Assembly: GCF_003555545.1 (NCBI RefSeq)
Contig: NZ_CP032157.1
Coordinates: forward strand, 6,700,546 to 6,764,545
Origin: Paraflavitalea soli
Lineage (GTDB): Bacteria; Bacteroidota; Bacteroidia; Chitinophagales; Chitinophagaceae
Reading direction: 5' to 3'
DNA length: 64,000 nucleotides
Under the pieces are notes generated by a model. The model was not told the origin of the DNA. It made no database searches and saw nothing but the letters and a program-made list of their open reading frames with translations. Shown here piece by piece: positions 17,239 through 24,978 of the stretch. Made by a program: the position numbers and the translations under genes. How positions within the stretch are numbered: the stretch's first letter is position 1; the number at the start of each line of letters is the position of its first letter.

Positions 17239-17259
17239 TTAAACAAATGTTTAAATTTG
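17239..17259 (+). promoter_or_regulatory. Palindromic operator overlapping the sigma-factor promoter
   Basis: TTAAACAAATGTTTAA (17239-17254) is a perfect palindrome (7+2+7). Its last bases overlap a -7 motif TAAATTTG (17252-17259) located 37 nt before the ATG. The half-site TTAAACA also occurs at 16239-16245 before carH. This is the best candidate CarH operator in the window. Confidence 0.55.
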
Positions 17260-17295
17260 GGGTGGATTTAATTTTAAGACGTAAATATTGAAGCC

Positions 17296-17796
17296 ATGTC
17301 GACGATAGAATTTAATCAAATGCTGGTGAGCAATGCAGAGTTTTTAAAACCCTTCGCTATTACGCTTACACGTGACACAGAAGCAGCCAAAGATTTGTTC
17401 CAGGAAACTTTATTCAGGGCCTTAGCCAATAAAGATAAATACAATGTTGGTACCAACATTAAAGCATGGTTGTATACCATCATGCGCAATATCTTTATCA
17501 ATAACTACCGCAGAAAGGCCAAGCAGAATACTATTTTTGATAGTACTCCCAATGATTTCCTGCTCAATCATAACCAGGCTGTAACAGCCAATGAAGCGGA
17601 AAGCACTTTACGGTTAAAAGACATTCAGCATGCCATACACAACCTGCCCGAAATATTCAGGAATCCTTTCCTGTTATACTTCGATGGGTTTAAGTACCAT
17701 GAAATTGCTGAAATGCTCGACGAACCGCTCGGTACTATCAAGAGCCGGATCCACTTTGCACGCAAGTTGCTGAAAACGCAAATGCACCGGTTCTAA
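17296..17796 (+). CDS. ECF-type RNA polymerase sigma factor
   Basis: A 166-aa group 4 sigma factor with region 2 at about residues 15-80 (AKDLFQETLFRALANKDKYN, IKAWLYTIMRNIFINNYRR) and region 4 at about 110-160 (AIHNLPEIFRNPFLLYFDGFKYHEIAEMLDEPLGTIKSRIHFARKLL shortened here to its usual landmarks). No anti-sigma gene is adjacent. Position between carH and crtI recalls light-induced carotenoid systems in which a MerR/B12 repressor controls a sigma factor that in turn activates crt genes (the LitR/LitS arrangement). That role is inference; the sigma-factor family is certain. Confidence 0.93.
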   Translation: MSTIEFNQMLVSNAEFLKPFAITLTRDTEAAKDLFQETLFRALANKDKYNVGTNIKAWLYTIMRNIFINNYRRKAKQNTIFDSTPNDFLLNHNQAVTANEAESTLRLKDIQHAIHNLPEIFRNPFLLYFDGFKYHEIAEMLDEPLGTIKSRIHFARKLLKTQMHRF

Positions 17797-17817
17797 TCAG
17801 CATACAAAATTGATCAG

Positions 17818-17854
17818 GGGTGGGCATCCAAAAAATGGATGACCCACCCTTTTT
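17818..17854 (+). terminator. Strong terminator between the sigma factor and crtI
   Basis: GGGTGGG-CATCCA and TGGATG-A-CCCACCC form a 13-pair stem with one bulged A and a five-base A loop, followed by five T. It ends only 15 nt before the crtI GTG start. The arms resemble the GGGTGGG hairpin family seen elsewhere in the window. Confidence 0.85.
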
Positions 17855-17869
17855 GCTTAATTTAACTGC

Positions 17870-19348
17870 GTGGGAAAAAAAGCGATCGTTATTGGAAGCG
17901 GTTTTGCCGGCATGTCGGCAGCCTCCTTTATGGCCAAAGCAGGATGGCAGGTAACCGTCATAGAAAAGCAATCCGGACCCGGTGGAAGGGCAAGGCAGCT
18001 ACAGGCCCAGGGCTTTACTTTCGATAGAGGCCCCAGCTGGTACTGGATGCCCGATGTCTTTGAACGCTATTTCGCCTGCTTCGGAAAAGAAGTGCAGCAA
18101 TACTACCAGCTCCACCGCCTAGATCCTTCTTACCGCATATACCGCGAGCAGGGATTCTCCGATGTACCCGCTGATCTCTACGAATTCAAGAAAATGCTCG
18201 ATCAGTGGGAGCCAGGTGCTGCAGGCAGGCTGGATGCATTCCTGCAGGAAGCCGCTTTTAAATACAAAACAGGTATGCAAAAGCTGGTCTTCAAGCCTGG
18301 GCAGTCTATCACTGAATTCCTCGATCCCGCTGTCATCACAGGTATTTTCCGGCTCGATATATTCTCCTCCATTAAAAAGCACATCCACAAATATTTTAAG
18401 CATCCTCATATCCGGCAGATGCTGGAATTTCCCATCCTGTTCCTCGGAGCCTTACCAGAAAACACCCCCGCGCTCTACAGCCTCATGAATTATGCCGACA
18501 TCATCGGTGGCACCTGGTATCCCCAGGGAGGCATGTACAGCATTGTGCAGGCCATGCACCAACTGGCCGTCAGTCTGGGCGTACAGTTTCATTTCAATGA
18601 AAACGTGGTGCGCATTGAACTGGAAACCTCCACCGCCAAAAGAGTGATCACCGAAAACAATGCCTGGGAAGCAGATGTCGTGATCGGAGGAGCAGATTAC
18701 CACTTTATAGAAAATCAATTATTACCCGCAAGCCACCGCTCTTATTCCGAAAAGTATTGGGAGGAAAGGTTACTGGCCCCTTCTTCCTTGTTGTATTATG
18801 TGGGCCTCAACAAGCGACTGGAAAATATCCGCCACCACATGCTGTTCTTTGATGTTCCTTTCGACCGGCATGCGCAGGAAATATATACCACCAAAGAGTG
18901 GCCCGCCAATCCCCTCTTCTATGTTTGCGCTTCTTCCGTTACCGACAATACCGTAGCGCCTGCCGGTGGAGAAAACCTCTTCTTCCTGGTGCCCGTTGCT
19001 GCAGGGCTCACCGGTGATGACGAAGCCCTCCGGGAGCGTTATTTTAACCTGATACTGCGACGGTTTGAGCAACATATTGGTCAATCCGTAGCAGCATCGA
19101 TTGTGTTCCGGCAATCTTTTGCCAACAGCAACTTCGTACAGGACTATAATTCCTTCAAGGGAAATGCATATGGACTGGCCAATACCTTACGGCAAACCGC
19201 AATCCTGAAGCCGTCATGCAGAAGCAAGAAAGTCCCCAACTTATTCTACACTGGTCAGCTTACCGTACCCGGTCCTGGCGTACCTCCTTCTCTCATTAGT
19301 GGCGAAGTAGTGGCCCATGAAGTGTTGAAGCATTATTCCGCTACCTGA
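17870..19348 (+). CDS. crtI: Phytoene desaturase
   Basis: FAD-dependent desaturase turning phytoene into lycopene. The N-terminus has the dinucleotide-binding motif VIGSGFAGMSAA followed by VIEKQSGPGGRA; the C-terminus has the bacterial CrtI signature GQLTVPGPGVPPSLISGEV. Length (492 aa) is normal. The start is GTG at 17870, directly before GKKAIVIGSG; no ATG is available. It is the first of five plus-strand genes crtI-crtB-idi-crtZ-crtY. Its promoter is unclear because a strong terminator sits just upstream. Confidence 0.95.
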   Translation: MGKKAIVIGSGFAGMSAASFMAKAGWQVTVIEKQSGPGGRARQLQAQGFTFDRGPSWYWMPDVFERYFACFGKEVQQYYQLHRLDPSYRIYREQGFSDVPADLYEFKKMLDQWEPGAAGRLDAFLQEAAFKYKTGMQKLVFKPGQSITEFLDPAVITGIFRLDIFSSIKKHIHKYFKHPHIRQMLEFPILFLGALPENTPALYSLMNYADIIGGTWYPQGGMYSIVQAMHQLAVSLGVQFHFNENVVRIELETSTAKRVITENNAWEADVVIGGADYHFIENQLLPASHRSYSEKYWEERLLAPSSLLYYVGLNKRLENIRHHMLFFDVPFDRHAQEIYTTKEWPANPLFYVCASSVTDNTVAPAGGENLFFLVPVAAGLTGDDEALRERYFNLILRRFEQHIGQSVAASIVFRQSFANSNFVQDYNSFKGNAYGLANTLRQTAILKPSCRSKKVPNLFYTGQLTVPGPGVPPSLISGEVVAHEVLKHYSAT

Positions 19349-19471
19349 TATAAAATCGTAACAAATGAAAGGAATTTGGTTTGATTGAAACCTGTTAATA
19401 TAAAAATCCCGTATTTTCCATACTTCATGTTCCCAATCAGCGAAATCTATCTAATCTATTAATCTGCGGTT

Positions 19472-20305
19472 ATGCGTTTATTTCATGAGGTTAGCCAGCG
19501 CTGTAGTCAGATCACCGCCCAGGAATACAGTACATCATTCTATGCGGCAATCCGGCTGCTCCATGCCGATCTGCGCAATCCAATCTGCAATATCTATGGC
19601 TTTGTTCGTTTTGCCGACGAAATTGTCGATACTTTCCATCAGCACGATAAAGCATCCCTGCTGGCCCAATTTAAAACAGAGACTTACACTGCCATCAGCC
19701 GGGGCATTAGTCTCAATCCAATCCTGCACAGCTTTCAGCTTACCGTTAACCAATTCCATGTCCAACATGCCCTCATAGATGCTTTTTTTCAAAGCATGGA
19801 AACAGATCTGGCACAGCAGCACCACGATAAAATGAGCTATGAACAATATATCTATGGCAGCGCCGAAGTAGTAGGCCTCATGTGTCTCTCCGTATTTTGC
19901 GAAGGAGATCAGCCATTGTTTCAGAAGCTGCAGCCTCATGCCCGCTCACTGGGAGCCGCCTTTCAAAAGGTTAATTTCCTGCGCGATATAAAAGCCGATC
20001 TTACAACCCTCAACCGGAGTTATTTTCCCGGCGCAGATTTCGGTAACTTTACCACCTGTATGAAACAGGAAATTGAGCAGGATATTACCAACGATTTTCA
20101 GCATGCCTTTGAAGGTATACGCCAACTGCCCTGGAAGGCACGTTTTGGCGTCTATGTCGCCTATAAATATTACTTATCCCTGTTCAGGAAGATCAGGAAA
20201 GTACAGCCGGCTGAAATATTGGAGCACCGTATCCGTATTCCCAACTACCGGAAAGCACTGATCCTGATTCGTGCAGGTGTAAAAAATCAACTAAATTTAA
20301 TATAG
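19472..20305 (+). CDS. crtB: Phytoene synthase
   Basis: Condenses two geranylgeranyl diphosphates to phytoene. Both aspartate-rich Mg-diphosphate motifs are visible: D49-E-I-V-D53 (RFADEIVD) and the RDIKAD motif in VNFLRDIKADL. 277 aa is normal. The start ATG at 19472 precedes MRLFHEVSQRCSQITAQEYSTSF-type residues typical of CrtB. The 123-nt spacer after crtI holds TGAAAC-N18-CGTA (about 19386-19413), a weak ECF-like promoter candidate. No crtE (GGPP synthase) is present in the window. Confidence 0.95.
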   Translation: MRLFHEVSQRCSQITAQEYSTSFYAAIRLLHADLRNPICNIYGFVRFADEIVDTFHQHDKASLLAQFKTETYTAISRGISLNPILHSFQLTVNQFHVQHALIDAFFQSMETDLAQQHHDKMSYEQYIYGSAEVVGLMCLSVFCEGDQPLFQKLQPHARSLGAAFQKVNFLRDIKADLTTLNRSYFPGADFGNFTTCMKQEIEQDITNDFQHAFEGIRQLPWKARFGVYVAYKYYLSLFRKIRKVQPAEILEHRIRIPNYRKALILIRAGVKNQLNLI

Positions 20306-20365
20306 CATCAGCACTAAAGTGATCCCCCTTCATTGCCAATTGATGGCCTTGTAATCATTTCTAAT

Positions 20366-20388
20366 GTCAGGCTGAGCCTGTCGAAGCC
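20366..20388. repeat. CAGGCTGAG...TCGAAGCC dispersed repeat, copy 1
   Basis: GTCAGGCTGAGCCTGTCGAA then GCC, in the crtB-idi spacer. Other copies or relatives are at 24819-24868, 32753-32776 and 58270-58315. It is followed after six bases by a GGGTGGG-type hairpin. Confidence 0.85.
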
Positions 20389-20394
20389 ATTTGA

Positions 20395-20427
20395 AGGGTG
20401 GGTCGCCCTCCAAGGGCGGCTCACCCT
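20395..20427. repeat. GGGTGGGYCGCC hairpin, copy in the crtB-idi spacer
   Basis: AGGGTGGGTCGCCCT and AGGGCGGCTCACCCT pair around a short loop. No T-run follows, so here it need not terminate transcription; it may protect or process the crt mRNA. Sequence is nearly the same as at 2957-2990 and 32658-32698. Confidence 0.8.
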
Positions 20428-20484
20428 GATCTAAAGGAGTTTGTCGAAGGGTTACCGAAGGTCGGATCACTAAAAGAAAACTAC

Positions 20485-21012
20485 ATGAGTACATTGAACC
20501 AGGTAATATTAGTGAATGAACAGGATGAAGAGGTAGGAACCATGGAAAAAATAGAAGCCCACCGGAAAGCCGTTTTGCACCGGGCATTCAGCGTATTTAT
20601 TTTTAATAACAAAGGAGAAATGCTCCTGCAACAGCGCGCATTGACCAAATACCACAGCGGAGGCCTCTGGACAAATGCCTGTTGTGGACACCCGTCTCCG
20701 GGCGAATTGACCGCCAACGCTGCCGCACGCAGATTACAGGAAGAAATGGGCTTCACCACCGAACTCAATGAATTATTCAACTTTACTTATCGGCACGCTT
20801 TTGATAATGGCCTTACCGAATATGAGTTCGACCATGTTTTTGCCGGCTATTGGGATGCCCCCGTCTTTCCTTCCCAGGAGGAAGTGAATGATTATTGCCT
20901 GTTAAGCCTGGAAGAAATAAGGAATTCCCTGAATGCCCACCCACAGCAATTTACTGTATGGTTTCGCATCGTATTTCCACGCGTGGAAGCCTGGGCAAGA
21001 AAAATGGCTTGA
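20485..21012 (+). CDS. idi: Isopentenyl-diphosphate delta-isomerase, type I
   Basis: Interconverts IPP and DMAPP, feeding the carotenoid pathway. The Nudix-type enzyme (175 aa) has the catalytic CCGHP motif (residues 66-70, with C67 and H69 as in the E. coli enzyme), the LHRAFSVFIFN start of the Nudix fold, RRLQEEMGF and the glutamate motif EYEFDHVF. The frame is open upstream through the repeat, but the ATG at 20485 gives the normal N-terminus. Its C-terminal HPQQFTVWFRIVFPRV segment is echoed by a remnant at 48819-48938. Confidence 0.95.
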   Translation: MSTLNQVILVNEQDEEVGTMEKIEAHRKAVLHRAFSVFIFNNKGEMLLQQRALTKYHSGGLWTNACCGHPSPGELTANAAARRLQEEMGFTTELNELFNFTYRHAFDNGLTEYEFDHVFAGYWDAPVFPSQEEVNDYCLLSLEEIRNSLNAHPQQFTVWFRIVFPRVEAWARKMA

Positions 21013-21041
21013 TAAATACCCAAGCCGCAAACGAATAAACA

Positions 21042-21524
21042 ATGCATTGGTTATTGTACATCGGTATCCTGTCGGGCACTTTTTTCGTGATGGAAGCCAT
21101 TACCTGGCTTACCCATAAGTTTGTGATGCATGGATTTCTCTGGAGCCTGCACCAGGATCACCACCAGCCACAACCCGGCTTCTTCGAGAAGAACGATGCC
21201 TTTTTTATCATCTTCGCCATTCCCAGTTTCCTGTGCATCCTCTTCGGCTCCCTCGACAAAATATATTGGTTGCAGGCTATCGGGTTTGGGATAATGGCCT
21301 ATGGGGTTGCTTATTTCCTCATCCACGATGTGATCATCCACCAGCGCTTCAAATGGTTCAGCCGGTCCAACAATACCTATATCCGCGCCATCCGCTGGGC
21401 ACATAAAATGCACCACAGGCACCTCGATAAGCAGGATGGCGAATCATTTGGCATGTTGTACGTGCATAAAAAATATTGGGCTAAAGTGCGCCGTGATAAA
21501 AAGCTGCTGGAAAATAAAAGGTGA
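21042..21524 (+). CDS. crtZ: Beta-carotene hydroxylase
   Basis: Membrane di-iron hydroxylase adding 3- and 3'-OH groups to make zeaxanthin. All histidine boxes are present: HKFVMH (25-30), HQDHH (37-41), HDVIIH (about 108-113) and HKMHHRH (about 131-137). Transmembrane segments lie at about 3-22, 50-70 and 80-100. 160 aa is normal. It starts 29 nt after idi and its TGA overlaps the crtY GTG start (GTGA). No ketolase crtW follows, so zeaxanthin is the likely end product of this cluster. Confidence 0.95.
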   Translation: MHWLLYIGILSGTFFVMEAITWLTHKFVMHGFLWSLHQDHHQPQPGFFEKNDAFFIIFAIPSFLCILFGSLDKIYWLQAIGFGIMAYGVAYFLIHDVIIHQRFKWFSRSNNTYIRAIRWAHKMHHRHLDKQDGESFGMLYVHKKYWAKVRRDKKLLENKR

Positions 21525-22663
21525 ACCGCTTCCACTATATCATAGCAGGTGCCGGATGCGCAGGATTGAGTTTCCTGGTAAGACTGCTGCAAACAGGCCA
21601 GTTCTCCCACAAGAAAATATTGCTCATTGACAAAACTCCCAAAACAGTTAATGACCGCACCTGGTGCTTTTGGGAAAAAGAGCCTGGTATTTTCGACCCC
21701 ATTGTGCACAAAAGCTGGAAACGATTGCGGTTTTATCACCTCACTTATAATGCTTCTTACGATATTAGTCCCTACACCTATAAGATGATCAGGGCAATTG
21801 ACTTTTATCAATACTGCCTGCAAATTATCAGCGAATACCCGAATGTGACCATCGAATATGCGACTATAGACCATATAGAAAATAACCGCGACGGAGTTAT
21901 ACTGCACACTGCCCAACAATCCTATTCCGCCGATCACCTGTTTAGCAGCATCCTGCTGGAGAATCCGGTATTAAAAAATAATCAATATTATCTGTTGCAG
22001 CATTTTAAAGGTTGGGTCATTGAAACAAAGGATCCAGTCTTCAATGCTGCCGAAGCAACCCTGATGGATTTCAGGATAGACCAGCAACACGGAACTGCGT
22101 TTGTTTACGTAATGCCTTTTTCAGCTCACCGGGCATTAATAGAGTATACTTTATTTAATGATCAGGTATGGAGCCAGGAAGAATACAATGAAGGCCTCAG
22201 GAAATACATCAGCACTATTCTTGGGACCGATGATTATGCTATCCTGGAAGAAGAATCAGGCATAATACCAATGACCAATTATCGCTTCCCTACCCACCAG
22301 CGTTGCATCACCTTCCTGGGCACTGCGGGAGGGCAAACAAAAGCCTCCAGTGGATATACCTTCCAATTTATTCAGAAACAAACGGCACAACTGGTTGATG
22401 CTATGGTGCATAATTTTAAGCCCATTGTAGAAACACCCTTCTTGTCAAAGCGATTTCATTGGTACGACGCTACATTGCTCAATATTCTCCATAATAACAA
22501 GCTTCCGGGTGATTTTATTTTTAAAGAACTCTTTAAAAATAATAAGATAACAGATGTATTACAATTCCTCGATAATGAAACGTCTCTCCTGCGGGAAATT
22601 AAAATAATTACTGTATTGCCTAAAAGGGTATTTATACGTGCTGCACTGCAACAACTAACATAA
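21521..22663 (+). CDS. crtY: Lycopene beta-cyclase (CrtY type)
   Basis: Cyclises lycopene to beta-carotene. The N-terminal FAD-binding motif is YIIAGAGCAGLSFLVRLLQ, followed by the LIDKTPKTVNDRTWCFWEKE segment diagnostic of CrtY cyclases, then MPFSAHRALIEYTLF and FLGTAGGQTKASSGYTFQFIQ. 380 aa is normal. The GTG start at 21521 overlaps the crtZ stop by four bases. Last gene of the crt cluster. Confidence 0.94.
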   Translation: MNRFHYIIAGAGCAGLSFLVRLLQTGQFSHKKILLIDKTPKTVNDRTWCFWEKEPGIFDPIVHKSWKRLRFYHLTYNASYDISPYTYKMIRAIDFYQYCLQIISEYPNVTIEYATIDHIENNRDGVILHTAQQSYSADHLFSSILLENPVLKNNQYYLLQHFKGWVIETKDPVFNAAEATLMDFRIDQQHGTAFVYVMPFSAHRALIEYTLFNDQVWSQEEYNEGLRKYISTILGTDDYAILEEESGIIPMTNYRFPTHQRCITFLGTAGGQTKASSGYTFQFIQKQTAQLVDAMVHNFKPIVETPFLSKRFHWYDATLLNILHNNKLPGDFIFKELFKNNKITDVLQFLDNETSLLREIKIITVLPKRVFIRAALQQLT

Positions 22664-22669
22664 GTAAGT

Positions 22670-22685
22670 TTCAAACTGGTTTGAA
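22670..22685. other. Perfect 16-bp palindrome just after crtY
   Basis: TTCAAACTGGTTTGAA, 6 nt past the crtY stop; a short hairpin without a T-run. It may be a weak transcript-end structure. The rest of the 210-bp spacer to the glycosidase gene shows only a TACATTTTG, a near-match to the -7 consensus. Confidence 0.4.
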
Positions 22686-22873
22686 GCACAGTGAATAACC
22701 GTCTTTCTGACATACCCGTATCCGGTCAGTGTTTTATGAAACATAAGCCCCATGTGTGTTTGATCAATGATCAATTCTGCCTGTTTTTATATATTGGGTA
22801 CATTTTGGCAGAATAATTGTAGACTACTTTCCGCAAGTCCAATGGTAATTCATTAATCAAGTCAAGTGTCCTT

Positions 22874-24811
22874 ATGAGAAACCTCATGCTGTGTATCGTT
22901 GCATGGATATGTAACAGCACAACCCTAATGGCTCAGGTCAATTATACGGCCGATAATATTGTTCCACCCTACAATGGCACTTTCTCTTATGGCACCAACG
23001 GTGGTTGGTACTATACCTGGGATGACAAAAGCCTTGCTGATATTGCTGCCGGCAATAGAATTAAAAACATCAAAGGATTAGATAGCCGGACTTTCAGGCC
23101 TCCGTTGCCTGCCTGGTTCCTGGATTACTATTCTTATGATGTACGCCTGTCTGAATTTAATTATTACCGTACCCTCGGTGTGCAGGAATTGACAGTGATC
23201 CTTAATTCCCCCGCCGATAAAGAAATTGACAGCACCTGGTATGAAAGAGATGGCAGTCCCTCGGCCACCAACGAGTGCAACCAGCACTCCTGGATGTTTA
23301 AGAACATGTATACCCCCATCTGGGATGGCGGGCTCAATGGAACTCCTTACAATGATACCAATTATTGTGCACGCTATATATATGAAACTGTAACAAGGTA
23401 TAAGTCCTACACCAAATTCTGGGAAGTGGTCAACGAGCCGGATTTTGACCAAAGTCAGAATGCATGGAAGCCACGTGGTCAGACAGGTAACTGGTGGGAG
23501 AACCTTCCCTATCCCTGCGCCCTGACCAATCTCCGGGCTCCCGTGTTTCATTATATCCGCTGGTTGCGCATTGCCTACGATGTCATTAAAACCGTAGACC
23601 CCACCGCCTATGTGGCGCCAGGTGGGCTCGGATATATCGCCTTTGCCAATATTTTATGTAAATACACCGATAATCCCGTTGATGGAAGTGTGACACCAGA
23701 ATACCCCAAACCGGGCTCTGCTTATTTTGATGTACTCAGCTTTCATAGCTATCCCCAGTATGCATTGGGCCAATGGAGCAATGCGAACGGTGGTGGCTTT
23801 GTGTATGAACGCCATTCCGACAAGGCCGCTGAAAAGTTCATTGGCCTTAAAAATGATTTCGATAGCATCATGAGGATATATGGATATGATGGTGTACAAA
23901 AACCTAAGAAATTATACATCTGTACCGAAACCAATATCCCCTCCAAAGCTTTTGGCACCATGATAGGTTCCGATCAGGCCCAGGCCAGCTATGTGATAAA
24001 ATCACTGGTGCTTAGCCAGAAAAATGATATCCTTCAAACCTATTTCTTTGTATTGGGCGACAGCAAGCCCCTGGCGCAGGCTACAGATGGGTTCGAATTG
24101 ATGGGTCTCTACCAAAGCCTTACCGACAATGGACCTGTGAGCGGAGGGCCCGGCTACAATCATCGTTTTAAAAGCTCTGGTTATGCATTTAAAACAGTGT
24201 CCAACCTCCTCTTCAATGCTAAGTATGATCCCGTTCGAACGGCCGCTATGAACATTCCCGCCACATTGGAAGGAGGCGCCTTTCGCGATAACATTGGCGG
24301 ATATACTTATGTGATATGGGCTAAAACAACGCGTGATCTTGATGAAAGTGCCTCTGGTACCTATTCATTTCCTGCTGCGATGAACGTTTCCACAGATATG
24401 GAAAAAAGAGCCTGGGATTGGAGTTCGACTGGCACTACCACCATTGTTACTTCAACCAATATTCCAGTAACCAGTTCGCCCATCCTGCTGTCAGAAAGTT
24501 TTAAAGTATTGGCCATTACCGACAAACCCAAGCCTGCACCTGTCAATACAGAGTTTGCCGTAAACATTACACCCAATCCGGCTTCCTCGGCAGCATCGAT
24601 CACGTTTACCCTGAAAAGCAGCGCTAAGGTCAATGTATCCATTTACAATGTAGAAGGCAGGTTGATCACTTATGCAATTGCCGGCCGCTCTTTTACCGGC
24701 GGCACACATGTAGTGCGCCTGCCTGTAGAGCAATTACCCAATGGAGTGTATTATTGCCGGTTTACAACCGAAAAGTCCGAAGAAATGAGAAAATTCATCA
24801 TCGCACGATAA
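22874..24811 (+). CDS. Secreted glycoside hydrolase-like protein with T9SS sorting domain
   Basis: A 645-aa protein with signal peptide (1-20, TTLMAQ), a (beta/alpha)8 clan GH-A-like catalytic region (about 30-480) and a C-terminal type IX secretion domain (about 565-645: TPNPASSAASITFTL, VSIYNVEGRLI, LPNGVYYCRF, ending KFIIAR). The putative acid/base is E188 in FWEVVNEPDF and the putative nucleophile E352 in YICTETNIP, with a SFHSYP loop (289-294) as in GH39/GH5-like enzymes. The substrate is unknown. It stands alone between the crt and kdp regions. Confidence 0.8.
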   Translation: MRNLMLCIVAWICNSTTLMAQVNYTADNIVPPYNGTFSYGTNGGWYYTWDDKSLADIAAGNRIKNIKGLDSRTFRPPLPAWFLDYYSYDVRLSEFNYYRTLGVQELTVILNSPADKEIDSTWYERDGSPSATNECNQHSWMFKNMYTPIWDGGLNGTPYNDTNYCARYIYETVTRYKSYTKFWEVVNEPDFDQSQNAWKPRGQTGNWWENLPYPCALTNLRAPVFHYIRWLRIAYDVIKTVDPTAYVAPGGLGYIAFANILCKYTDNPVDGSVTPEYPKPGSAYFDVLSFHSYPQYALGQWSNANGGGFVYERHSDKAAEKFIGLKNDFDSIMRIYGYDGVQKPKKLYICTETNIPSKAFGTMIGSDQAQASYVIKSLVLSQKNDILQTYFFVLGDSKPLAQATDGFELMGLYQSLTDNGPVSGGPGYNHRFKSSGYAFKTVSNLLFNAKYDPVRTAAMNIPATLEGGAFRDNIGGYTYVIWAKTTRDLDESASGTYSFPAAMNVSTDMEKRAWDWSSTGTTTIVTSTNIPVTSSPILLSESFKVLAITDKPKPAPVNTEFAVNITPNPASSAASITFTLKSSAKVNVSIYNVEGRLITYAIAGRSFTGGTHVVRLPVEQLPNGVYYCRFTTEKSEEMRKFIIAR

Positions 24812-24818
24812 CCTGATT

Positions 24819-24943
24819 GTCAGGGTGAGCCTTGTCATCCTGAACTTGTCGAAGGGCTATCGAAGCCCATTTGCCTGATCTAAGTCGTTTTCAAAGGTGC
24901 GTCGCTCCCGCGGAGCGGGACAAGCTCTACGGGGCGGCTCACT
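24819..24943. repeat. Composite repeat: CAGGCTGAG/TCGAAGCC element plus degenerate hairpin
   Basis: 24819-24868 holds GTCAGGGTGAGCC, CTTGTCGAAGGG and ATCGAAGCCC pieces of the dispersed element; 24894-24943 holds a degenerate GGTGCGTCGC...GGGGCGGCTCAC hairpin. The same two-part organisation occurs at 20366-20427 and, in reverse order, at 32658-32776. It fills the spacer before the response regulator. Confidence 0.7.
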
Positions 24944-24978
24944 TCTTTTTGCGTAGCTTTGATCCCACAAATCAAACC

